DNA from: Betaproteobacteria bacterium
Lineage (GTDB): Bacteria > Pseudomonadota > Gammaproteobacteria > Burkholderiales > Burkholderiaceae_C
Assembly (NCBI GenBank): GCA_025354965.1
Contig: JANXLW010000167.1
Location: 1-13,156, forward strand
DNA length: 13,156 bases
Direction of reading: 5' to 3'
Shown: piece by piece, positions 1-6,230 of the stretch
How the letters are laid out: each line of letters begins with the position of its first letter
How positions within the stretch are numbered: the first letter of the stretch is position 1
Notes under the pieces: model-generated
The model's database searches: none
What the model was told of the DNA's origin: nothing
The model's input: the letters and a program-made list of their open reading frames with translations, nothing else
Position numbers and translations under genes: made by a program

Positions 1-420
1 GACCGCCAGTTGCACACGCACATAAGCCCGGCCGGCGTTGATCTGTGTGGCACGCTGGTTGCCTTCGCTCACCAGCCACCAAAAGCCCGGCGTGGAAACC
101 AGCTTCCTGCCGAAGTCCTTGATCTGGCGGGTGGTGGCGTAGTCGTCCGGGTCTGGCGCCCTGCTGCGGTCGAACAGGCCGACACGGTTCAGCACCACGA
201 CCATGGGATCGAGCAGCGTGAGACCGTCGCGGGGCGCCGCAATCTCGCTGGCACCAACGCGCAGCACATCGTAAGACTCCATCACGGTGCGTGGCGTTGT
301 CAGTTCGATGCGCCAGGCCTCAGCCAGCATGCTGGCACTGCAGCCGGTCAACGCCGTGACCGCCAGTGCAGCGGCGACACTGCCGCCACTGGCGATACGA
401 ATGAAATTGCGACGTTGCAT
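1..420 (-). CDS. Acg-family FMN-binding oxidoreductase (nitroreductase-like), internally shortened, C-terminus outside window
   Basis: The first 140 codons are open from an ATG at 420 down to base 1, where the gene leaves the window. The N-terminus begins MQRRNF (twin-arginine type), then a hydrophobic stretch and a lipobox-like LTGC near residues 24-27, so export as a Tat-type lipoprotein is plausible. What follows (WRIELTTPRTVMES, LLDP, GLFDRS, STPGFWWLVSEGNQRATQ, AGRAYVR) resembles the C-terminal half of Acg-family/nitroreductase-like oxidoreductases. From memory of the family, roughly 150-200 residues carrying the first nitroreductase half should lie between the signal peptide and WRIEL. 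Here they are joined after only a few residues, in frame and without a stop. It may be a decayed or non-FMN-binding remnant, or a rearranged gene. It lies 26 bases downstream of the SDR gene on the same strand, so co-transcription is likely. No strong Shine-Dalgarno is visible. Confidence 0.6.
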   Translation of the reverse strand, partial: MQRRNFIRIASGGSVAAALAVTALTGCSASMLAEAWRIELTTPRTVMESYDVLRVGASEIAAPRDGLTLLDPMVVVLNRVGLFDRSRAPDPDDYATTRQIKDFGRKLVSTPGFWWLVSEGNQRATQINAGRAYVRVQLAV

Positions 421-446
421 GAGGTTTATCTTCGGTCAACACGATG

Positions 447-1442
447 TCAGGCGGCCTTGGTCAAGCCATGACCGCCTTGAACCGACGCTGCCATCAAACC
501 CAGATCGGAGAGCGCGGTCTGTGCGGCAAGCGACAGTGGCGTGTGCGGCTCCGCCCCAATCAAGGCGGTGAGCTTTTCATTGGCCAGCGCGTGCGGGGTT
601 TCCCACAAATAACGCATTTCCACCAACGCCGTAAAAGTAGGCACAAAGAGGGCGCCGATTCGCATCAGCGGCCAGGGTAAGCGACTGAAGCGCACATGAC
701 CCTCCGGCTTGACCCAGCCTTGCGCTCTTGCGATCGGGTCCAGCGCGTCCAGCCATTGCTGGCCGGTGATGCTGTGGCCTTTGAAGTGGAAAACCTCAAA
801 CGCGCTCAATTGCGCGCGCCGCTGTGCCACTGCGACAAAGGTACGTGCCAGGTCCGGCAAATAGGCCCAGGCAGTCGCTACCTCGCGCTGGCCAGGGTAG
901 CTGAACTTGCCCTTCTGAATGTCTTTCACAATGACCTGATCAAACCAGGTGCCACGGCCACTGCCAAAGAAATCCCCGGCGCGGATGACCACGCCGCGCA
1001 CGCCGGAGCGCTGCAGTTGTGCCTCCAGGGCGACGCGAATTTTGCCCTTGACCGTTTGCGCTACCTGGGGCGTGCTTTCCCGCAACACGGAGGGCATGGC
1101 GGCACCAAAGTTATAGACATTGCCGGGCAACATCAGGGTGGCATTCAGCGCGCGCGTGACGGCGATTGCGGCATCCATCATGGGTGCCACTTGGGCGCGC
1201 CAGGCTTTGTGGGTGTAGGCCGGGTTGAGCGCATGCACCACCACCGCAGCACCTTGCGCTGCTGCTGCCAGCCCCAGGGTGTCGTGCAAATCGGTGCCCA
1301 GCCACTCGATGCGCGGGTCCGCCTGCAGATCGGCACCGGGGCGCACTTGCCCCAGCACGCGCCAACCGGCATCACAGAAGGCACGGGCGGTGGCCAGGCC
1401 AAATCGGCCGCGTGCGCCCAAAATGAGAACTGTAGATTGCAT
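447..1442 (-). CDS. NAD(P)-binding extended-SDR / NAD-dependent epimerase-like protein
   Basis: A 331-residue protein opening with a Rossmann dinucleotide-binding loop, G9-A-R-G12-R-F-G15, after a short beta strand (STVLIL). A conserved-looking PGNVYNFGA segment lies near the middle, as in NAD-dependent epimerase/dehydratase-type SDRs that act on nucleotide sugars or other small carbonyl compounds. A clear YxxxK catalytic pair is not obvious, so substrate and activity are open; a cytoplasmic NAD(P)-dependent reductase or epimerase is the safest reading. I chose the ATG at 1442 because the Rossmann strand starts directly after it and AAGGA lies about seven bases upstream. An upstream in-frame ATG at 1544 would add 34 residues with no family character and would run through the divergent promoter region. 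The gene is divergent from the LysR regulator, a usual arrangement for a regulator and its target. The Acg-like gene follows 26 bases downstream. Confidence 0.85.
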   Translation of the reverse strand: MQSTVLILGARGRFGLATARAFCDAGWRVLGQVRPGADLQADPRIEWLGTDLHDTLGLAAAAQGAAVVVHALNPAYTHKAWRAQVAPMMDAAIAVTRALNATLMLPGNVYNFGAAMPSVLRESTPQVAQTVKGKIRVALEAQLQRSGVRGVVIRAGDFFGSGRGTWFDQVIVKDIQKGKFSYPGQREVATAWAYLPDLARTFVAVAQRRAQLSAFEVFHFKGHSITGQQWLDALDPIARAQGWVKPEGHVRFSRLPWPLMRIGALFVPTFTALVEMRYLWETPHALANEKLTALIGAEPHTPLSLAAQTALSDLGLMAASVQGGHGLTKAA

Positions 1443-1485
1443 GATTTTTCCTTCATCGGTTGAGGCCAGAACTGGCGAATGGACT

Positions 1486-1517
1486 AATTGTGAAATCAAG
1501 TGACTTCCAGCACAATT
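1486..1517. promoter_or_regulatory. Nested palindrome forming two face-to-face divergent promoters (SDR gene and LysR gene)
   Basis: AATTGTG at 1486-1492 and CACAATT at 1511-1517 are perfect inverted arms, and a second palindrome AAGT-G-ACTT (1498-1506) sits almost exactly at their centre. Read rightward, TTGTGA (1488-1493), 17 bases, CACAAT (1511-1516) gives a -35/-10 pair for the LysR gene. Read leftward, TTGTGC (1515-1510), 17 bases, CACAAT (1492-1487) gives one for the SDR gene. Each arm would be the -10 of one promoter and the -35 of the other, so the two could not be occupied together. The hexamers are only moderate matches to sigma-70. Promoter function and binding by the LysR protein are inferred. 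Confidence 0.4.
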
Positions 1518-1518
1518 G

Positions 1519-1549
1519 CATAAATAGCCATACCAGAGATGCATTTATG
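1519..1549. promoter_or_regulatory. Inverted repeat over the LysR-gene start codon (possible operator)
   Basis: CATAAAT at 1519-1525 is repeated in inverted orientation as ATTTATG at 1543-1549, whose last three bases are the LysR gene's ATG. The arms are 17 bases apart. If the rightward promoter starts near 1523, a protein bound here would block the regulator's own transcription or translation, which suits the autorepression common in LysR genes. AT-rich arms of seven bases can occur by chance, so this is a weak call. Confidence 0.25.
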
Positions 1550-2446
1550 AATACCACCCTGCAACACGGTTTTGACTGGGGTCTGGTGCGCTCGTTCCTG
1601 GCGGTGCTGGACCACGGCAGTCTGCTCGGTGCCGCCAGACATCTGAAAATGAGCCAGCCGACCCTTGGCCGCCATATTGCCGAACTGGAGAGTCAGCTGG
1701 GCGTGGTGCTGTTCGAGCGTACCGGGCGCGGCCTGGTGCCCACGGCTACAGCGCTGCAACTGGCTGAAGCTGCGCGTGGCATGGAGGCTGGCGCCCTGCT
1801 GCTGGAGCGCACACTGTCTGGCGTGCAAACACAAACCAACGGTACCGTGCGCATCACGGCCAGCGTGCCAGTGGCGGTCACCTTGCTGCCGCCGCTGTTG
1901 GCAACCATGCGCCAGAGCCTGCCCGGCATTGCGGTCGAGTTGGTATCCAGCAACCAGGTCAGCAACCTGCTGCGCCGTGAGGCCGATATTGCGGTGCGCA
2001 TGGTGCGACCCGATCAGTCTTCGCTGATCGCCAAAAAAATTGGTGAGGTTGGCTTGGGCGCCTACGCCCACCGCAGTTACCTGGCGCGCTGCGGTTCCTT
2101 GCGCAAGGCGACCGATTTGCTGGCGCACGAACTGATTGGCAGCGACGCCGACCCGGCTATTCTGCAGGGCTTTGCGGCCATGGGTTACCCGGTAACGCGC
2201 GACGCCTTTGCCTTGCGCAGCGATGATTTCATTGTGCAGTGGCAGGCAGTACGCGCTGGCCTGGGCATCGGTTTTTGTGCCGATTACATGGCACGCAGCG
2301 ACCCTGATGTGGTGCGCGTACTGCCGGGCCTGCTGAAAATTCCGCCATTGCCCATGTGGCTGGCGGTGCACCGCGAAATTCGCAGCAGCCAGCGCATTCG
2401 CGCGGTATTTGACTTTCTGGCGGAAGCGCTGCCGCACGTGATTTGA
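1547..2446 (+). CDS. LysR-family transcriptional regulator
   Basis: A 299-residue protein, a normal length for the family. The N-terminal winged helix-turn-helix is clear: SFLAVLDHGSLLGAARHL, then MSQPTLGRHIAELESQLG and VLFERTGRGLVPT, within roughly residues 15-70. The remainder (from about residue 90, TVRITASVPVAV) has the two-subdomain periplasmic-binding-protein-like effector fold typical of LysR proteins, with the family-like segment EADIAVRMVRPD. I chose the ATG at 1547 because the HTH then begins about a dozen residues in. The longer reading frame from 1460 adds 29 residues that cover the promoter region. Only a weak AGAG lies upstream of this ATG. It is divergent from the SDR gene and most likely controls that gene and itself; the effector is unknown. 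The NTF2-like gene begins 22 bases downstream. Confidence 0.93.
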   Translation: MNTTLQHGFDWGLVRSFLAVLDHGSLLGAARHLKMSQPTLGRHIAELESQLGVVLFERTGRGLVPTATALQLAEAARGMEAGALLLERTLSGVQTQTNGTVRITASVPVAVTLLPPLLATMRQSLPGIAVELVSSNQVSNLLRREADIAVRMVRPDQSSLIAKKIGEVGLGAYAHRSYLARCGSLRKATDLLAHELIGSDADPAILQGFAAMGYPVTRDAFALRSDDFIVQWQAVRAGLGIGFCADYMARSDPDVVRVLPGLLKIPPLPMWLAVHREIRSSQRIRAVFDFLAEALPHVI

Positions 2447-2468
2447 AAATTTGTATTAACCTGTCGGC

Positions 2469-2957
2469 ATGAACAGCAACGAACAAACCCTGAGCCGGTT
2501 CTACACGGCGTTTGCCACGCTGGATGCCGACACCATGGCCAGCTGCTACGCCGAAGATACCGTCTTCAACGATCCGGTGTTTTCACTGCGCGGTCGTGTT
2601 GAGGTCGGTGGCATGTGGCGCATGCTGTGCGCCGCCACGCAGGTTAAAGGGCGCGATGCCTGGAAGCTCGGATTCAGCGATATTCATGCCGATGCCACAA
2701 GCGGCCGCGCCCACTGGGTGGCGCATTACCGCTTCAGCGCCACCGGCCGCCTGGTGCACAACATCATCGACGCTGAGTTCACTTTCAAGCCGGACGGTCT
2801 GATTGCCACACACCGTGACCGCTTCAACTTTTGGCGCTGGTCGCGTCAGGCTCTCGGTACCCCCGGCCTGTTGCTGGGCTGGACGCCATTTTTGCAAGCC
2901 AAGGTGCGCATGCAGGCGGGTGCCAGTCTGCAAAAATTTCTCGCCATCAAACCCTGA
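2469..2957 (+). CDS. NTF2-like / SnoaL-like superfamily protein
   Basis: A 162-residue protein with the cone-shaped NTF2-like fold signature. An N-terminal helix (QTLSRFYTAFATLDADTMASCYAEDTVFNDPVF) is followed by a predicted curved sheet with GRAHWVAHYRFS and VHNIIDAEFTF, and it ends in a basic, Trp-rich segment (HRDRFNFWRWSRQAL). Relatives range from polyketide cyclases and ketosteroid isomerases to proteins of unknown role. Asp and His residues line the fold, but I cannot name a substrate. It starts 22 bases after the LysR stop on the same strand, so it is probably carried on the regulator's transcript. No strong ribosome binding site precedes the ATG. Its 3' end faces the RraA-like gene with a 24-base convergent gap and no convincing terminator. 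Confidence 0.85.
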   Translation: MNSNEQTLSRFYTAFATLDADTMASCYAEDTVFNDPVFSLRGRVEVGGMWRMLCAATQVKGRDAWKLGFSDIHADATSGRAHWVAHYRFSATGRLVHNIIDAEFTFKPDGLIATHRDRFNFWRWSRQALGTPGLLLGWTPFLQAKVRMQAGASLQKFLAIKP

Positions 2958-2981
2958 CTGCGCCACGCCACAGTGCCAAGG

Positions 2982-3704
2982 TCAGCGCACGGTTTGCGCC
3001 CAGGCCTCGTACCTGGCCTTGTTTTCGTCGTTCGGTGGGTAGAGTCCGGGCAGCGGTATGCCGGCCTCGACCTGGGTCATGATCCAGCCTTCCAGCCGCT
3101 CCTGCTCCACGGCTGTGGCAACCACATCGCCCAGCAATGCCGCGGGAATTAAAACCGCGCCGTCCGAATCGGCAACCACAATGTCGTTTGGAAACACCGC
3201 CACACCACCGCAGCCGATGGGTTCCTGCCAGCTGACAAAGGTGAGCCCGGCCACCGAGGCCGGCGCCGCAACGCCCTGGCACCACACCGGTAGCTTGGTC
3301 CCCACAACACCATCGACATCACGGACCACACCGTCGGTGACCAGCGCAGCAACACCACGTTTCTTCATGCGGGCACACAAAATATCGCCAAAGATGCCAG
3401 CATCGACAACACCCATGGCGTCGACCACCGCGATACAGCCGCTGGGCATGGCCTCAATGGCCGCGCGCGTGGAAATCGGCGCCGCCCAGGATGCTGGCGT
3501 AGCCAGGTCTTCTCGCGCTGGCACAAAGCGCAAGGTGAATGCCCGGCCGACCTGACGCGGCTGCCCCGGCTGCAAAGGTTTGGCGCCCCGCAGCCATACG
3601 TTGCGCAACCCTTGCTTCAACAACACAGTGGTCAGCGTAGCCGTTGTGACACCAGACAGTGCAAGAATTATTTCTGCATCGAGAGGAAGCGGATCAGTAC
3701 CCAT
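2982..3704 (-). CDS. RraA-like protein (HMG/CHA-aldolase fold, 'ribonuclease activity regulator RraA' family)
   Basis: A 240-residue protein. It matches the longer RraA-like subfamily of about 230-240 residues: TTATLTTVLLKQGLRN near the start, FTLRFVPAREDL, then GDILCARMKKRGVAALVTDGVVRD in the middle, and GCGGVAVFPNDIVVADSDGAV and LPGLYPP near the end. The R-D pair in VVRD, with the preceding G-D, matches residues that bind substrate and divalent metal in HMG/CHA aldolases. Database names for this group invoke RNase E inhibition, shown for the shorter E. coli RraA. An aldolase or decarboxylase on a small oxoacid is at least as likely here. The ATG at 3704 has AAGGA about eight bases upstream, inside a short imperfect palindrome (AATTCCTT/AAGGATTT, 3710-3727). 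It lies 74 bases after the UPF0149 gene on the same strand and may be read with it or from its own promoter. Confidence 0.85.
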   Translation of the reverse strand: MGTDPLPLDAEIILALSGVTTATLTTVLLKQGLRNVWLRGAKPLQPGQPRQVGRAFTLRFVPAREDLATPASWAAPISTRAAIEAMPSGCIAVVDAMGVVDAGIFGDILCARMKKRGVAALVTDGVVRDVDGVVGTKLPVWCQGVAAPASVAGLTFVSWQEPIGCGGVAVFPNDIVVADSDGAVLIPAALLGDVVATAVEQERLEGWIMTQVEAGIPLPGLYPPNDENKARYEAWAQTVR

Positions 3705-3778
3705 TGAAAAATTCCTTAAAAGGATTTACATGAAAAAAGGAACCGGGTTGCGACATGCACCTGAGTAGCCAATGGATC

Positions 3779-4585
3779 TCAAGCGCCGCAGCACTTTTTG
3801 TATTTCTTGCCGCTACCGCAAGAACAAGGGTCGTTGCGCGCAGGCGTCGCCGCTTTGTGCACGGTTTGCACGCGCGGACCGAAATTGCGCCACAGTTGGC
3901 GCAGGTCGTAAACCGCCCAGATGGCGTCGGCAAATGCATTCAGACGGTTTACGCTGAGGCTGGGTGGACCGTCTTCAGCAAAGATCGACAGCGTCGGGGC
4001 AGCACCATCATCTTCCGTCACGGCGATGATGGCTTGCAACGCACGGTCCAGCCATTTGACAGCTTGCTTGTCGCGCGGTGGCGCCCACTCTTCGGGCCAG
4101 GCCTCAACGGCAAACATGAACCCCAGGGCCCAGACCTGCGCGAATGCGGGCAGATCCTCGTCAGGCACAGCGACACGCTGGTCCTCGGGCAAGGCCGCAA
4201 TGGCGCCTCGCACATCCATCACCTCGGGCTGGTAGGCGGACTCGTCGTCCAGCGAATCGACTTCGGTATCGAGGGCTTGTGCCACTTCATTCCAGCGCCG
4301 CGTCCAGAGTTCGATAAAGCGCTGTTGCTGGGCGTCATCGGCAAACGACCCCTCATCCTTCTCGCCACCCGGTCCGATCGCCAGCAACACCGGCAGGTAC
4401 TCCAAGGGCATGATGGGGCGGCGGCAACAGATCAGCGCCGCCATGAAGCCTTCGCAAAATTCCCACTGCGGCGTCTCGTCGTAGCGGGTACGAAGTTCGT
4501 CCAGGATGGCGTCAATTTCGTCGAACTGGTCCGGGCCCAAAGGCACCGGTGTGAGTTCTGGCAAGGAATCCAAGTTTTGATTCAT
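3779..4585 (-). CDS. UPF0149 / YecA-family protein with C-terminal SEC-C metal-binding motif
   Basis: A 268-residue protein. The N-terminal two-thirds resembles the UPF0149 (YgfB/YecA) family: an acidic helical region with FDEIDAILDELRTRYD, then WEFCEGFMAALICCRRPI and LEYLPVLLA. The last 20 residues are a textbook SEC-C motif, CSCGSGKKYKKCC, the same small metal finger found at the SecA C-terminus. This domain order is that of E. coli YecA (about 220 residues), so this one is somewhat longer. The exact function is not established from sequence; a metal-binding factor acting near the ribosome or in protein quality control is plausible. The chosen ATG (4585-4583) overlaps the PIN gene's TGA in an ATGA, implying translational coupling. 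An ATG 21 codons upstream lies inside the PIN gene and encodes nothing family-like. Translation probably depends on ribosomes finishing the PIN gene. Confidence 0.88.
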   Translation of the reverse strand: MNQNLDSLPELTPVPLGPDQFDEIDAILDELRTRYDETPQWEFCEGFMAALICCRRPIMPLEYLPVLLAIGPGGEKDEGSFADDAQQQRFIELWTRRWNEVAQALDTEVDSLDDESAYQPEVMDVRGAIAALPEDQRVAVPDEDLPAFAQVWALGFMFAVEAWPEEWAPPRDKQAVKWLDRALQAIIAVTEDDGAAPTLSIFAEDGPPSLSVNRLNAFADAIWAVYDLRQLWRNFGPRVQTVHKAATPARNDPCSCGSGKKYKKCCGA

Positions 4586-4992
4586 GGTGCGAGGTTCATC
4601 GCCATTTGTGCCCGTACCCCAAGAATTGAAAGCCGCTTTTTCATGCACAGTACGGCGCGGTCTTTGCTTAGCAGCGTGGTTTTGTGGGCCACTGCCAGAT
4701 CAATGAATTTCTGGTCATCCGGGTCGCGACAGGTGACGCTGGCCTTGGCTGCCGCTTCTACCAAGCGTGCCTGACCATCGAACTGCGCCAGTACTTGTTG
4801 CGCATCCAGCTGGTAGGAGGCCAGACGCGCCATGATCCTGGGATAGGCCAGCACCCGCACCAGCTCGTCGCGCATGGCGGGTGTGGCCAGCCACTGGATC
4901 TGTCTTGAGTTCAGCGCGAGCTTGAGCGCTTGCGTGCCGGGGTCATTGAACAACAGCAGGTCGAGCACAATGTTGGTGTCAAGAACAATCAT
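4582..4992 (-). CDS. PIN-domain protein (putative toxin-type endoribonuclease, PIN_3-like)
   Basis: A 136-residue single PIN domain. The metal-binding acidic residues expected of a PIN nuclease are in place: D5 in MIVLDTN, E43 in MRDELVRVL, the D90-D93 cluster in CRDPDDQKFIDLA, and D111 in SKD. It resembles the family annotated as a toxin component of a toxin-antitoxin pair, which cleaves RNA with Mg2+ or Mn2+. No antitoxin lies next to it: upstream is an RNA methyltransferase and downstream a UPF0149/SEC-C protein, both joined by 4-base ATGA overlaps. The start ATG (4992-4990) overlaps the methyltransferase stop, with no other good start nearby. An orphan toxin, or a PIN nuclease tamed as a house RNA-processing enzyme, both fit. 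Catalytic residues are intact, so it is probably active if expressed. Confidence 0.85.
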   Translation of the reverse strand: MIVLDTNIVLDLLLFNDPGTQALKLALNSRQIQWLATPAMRDELVRVLAYPRIMARLASYQLDAQQVLAQFDGQARLVEAAAKASVTCRDPDDQKFIDLAVAHKTTLLSKDRAVLCMKKRLSILGVRAQMAMNLAP

Positions 4993-6230
4993 CGCAATCG
5001 GGCTGAGCCCTTCACCATGTCAAAACGGAACATGCGGCACTCGATGGGGCCGTTCCACATCGGTACCCGACGCGATTCCTTGAGGCGCATTTTGCTGGGC
5101 AGCTTGAGGTCCGGCGTCAGCACCCAGGCGGTCCAGCCGGGGTAATTTTTCTTCCAGTGGGCACTGAGCTGGTTGAAAAACTCGCCGCCATCTTCGGTTT
5201 GAGCCAGCTCCCGCGCGCCAAAGCGCCCCGCCTGTGCGCCAGCCGCAACGCCAGCGACTTCAATGCGCTCACCATAGGGCGGATTGAGCAGCATGACCGC
5301 CGGCGTCTCGACCGGTGGCATGCGTTGCAAGGCGTCGCCACCGCGAAACTCGATCACATCCGCTACGCCCGCGCGCTGGGCATTGCGCTGCGCAAAGTCG
5401 ACCATGCGGTGCGCTACGTCACTGCCAAAAATGATGGGCTTTTGATCCGGCGATCTTGTCACCTCGGCCTCTTGTGCCTCTTTTTTGATGGCATCCCAGA
5501 CGTGTTTCTGATAGGGTAAATATTTTTCAAAGGCAAAGCGGCGCAGTGAACCGGGTGCGATGTTGCAGGCGATCTGGGCTGCCTCGATGGCAATCGTGCC
5601 GCTACCGCAACACGGGTCATAGAGCGGCAACAAATCATCAACGCCATCGGCCCAGCCACTGGCGGCCAGCATGGCAGCAGCCAGTGTTTCCTTCAGCGGC
5701 GCTTCGCCTTTGTCTTCGCGCCAGCCGCGCTTGAACAGCGGCTCGCCCGAGGTGTCGATGTAGAGTGAGCAACTGTCGGTGCTCAGGTGGGTGTAGATGC
5801 GCACGTCGGGCCACTGGGTGTTGACGTCGGGGCGCACACCATTGGCCTTGACCCGGAAGCGGTCGCACACCGCGTCTTTGATTTTCAGTGCGGCAAAGTT
5901 CAGCGACGTCAGCGGACTGTGCTGGGCTGTGACTTCCACCTTGATGCTCTCGCGCGGCGTGAACCAGATTTCCCACGCCACTTCGCTGGCAGCGCGGTAC
6001 AAATCCTGCTCGTTGCGGTACCCGGTGTAAGAAAGCAATACCAGCACGCGCTGCGCCAGGCGGCTGTGCAGGTTGAGCAGCATGGCATCACGCCAGGATG
6101 AGCGCAGCGCCACCCCACCGCGCTGTTTGAGCACGTCGCCAGGCGCCAGCTTGGTGATGCGCTGCACCTCGGTAGCCAGATAGTCCTCGACGCCAGCGGC
6201 GCAGGGCAAGAAGAGTTGAAGCTGGTTCAC
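4989..6230 (-). CDS. THUMP-domain class I SAM-dependent RNA methyltransferase (RlmL N-domain / COG0116-like)
   Basis: A 413-residue protein. Residues 5-60 (FLPCAAGVEDYLATEVQ, then RLAQRVLVLL) and the following 100 residues form the ferredoxin-like plus THUMP RNA-binding part. The catalytic Rossmann domain has SAM motif I, DPCCGSGT (205-212), and motif IV, NPPYGE (316-321), the active-site signature for N-methylation of guanine. In E. coli the equivalent half of RlmL makes m2G2445 in 23S rRNA, so an rRNA guanine-N2 methyltransferase is the best guess, unfused to an RlmK half. I chose the GTG at 6230 because it overlaps the rpoN TGA as GTGA, has AAAGG five bases upstream, and directly precedes the conserved LFLPC segment. 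An ATG at 6302 would add 24 residues inside rpoN. The stop overlaps the PIN start by four bases. Confidence 0.9.
   Translation of the reverse strand: MNQLQLFLPCAAGVEDYLATEVQRITKLAPGDVLKQRGGVALRSSWRDAMLLNLHSRLAQRVLVLLSYTGYRNEQDLYRAASEVAWEIWFTPRESIKVEVTAQHSPLTSLNFAALKIKDAVCDRFRVKANGVRPDVNTQWPDVRIYTHLSTDSCSLYIDTSGEPLFKRGWREDKGEAPLKETLAAAMLAASGWADGVDDLLPLYDPCCGSGTIAIEAAQIACNIAPGSLRRFAFEKYLPYQKHVWDAIKKEAQEAEVTRSPDQKPIIFGSDVAHRMVDFAQRNAQRAGVADVIEFRGGDALQRMPPVETPAVMLLNPPYGERIEVAGVAAGAQAGRFGARELAQTEDGGEFFNQLSAHWKKNYPGWTAWVLTPDLKLPSKMRLKESRRVPMWNGPIECRMFRFDMVKGSARLR

Noticed and set aside
696..1463. Plus-strand reading frame (255 codons) opposite the SDR gene
   Set aside because: Antisense shadow; no domain, and it would cross the divergent promoter.
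1496..2437. Minus-strand reading frame (313 codons) opposite the LysR gene
   Set aside because: Gln/His/Arg-rich antisense frame; the plus strand encodes an obvious LysR protein.
3720..3778. Possible terminator between the UPF0149 and RraA-like genes (AACCCGGTT then a T-run on the minus strand)
   Set aside because: The palindrome leaves a one-base loop with four pairs, too weak to be credible as a terminator.
3755..4774. Long plus-strand reading frame (339 codons) over the UPF0149 and PIN genes
   Set aside because: It is antisense to two recognisable proteins, has low-complexity Arg/Gly/His-rich composition, and shows no domain or ribosome binding site.
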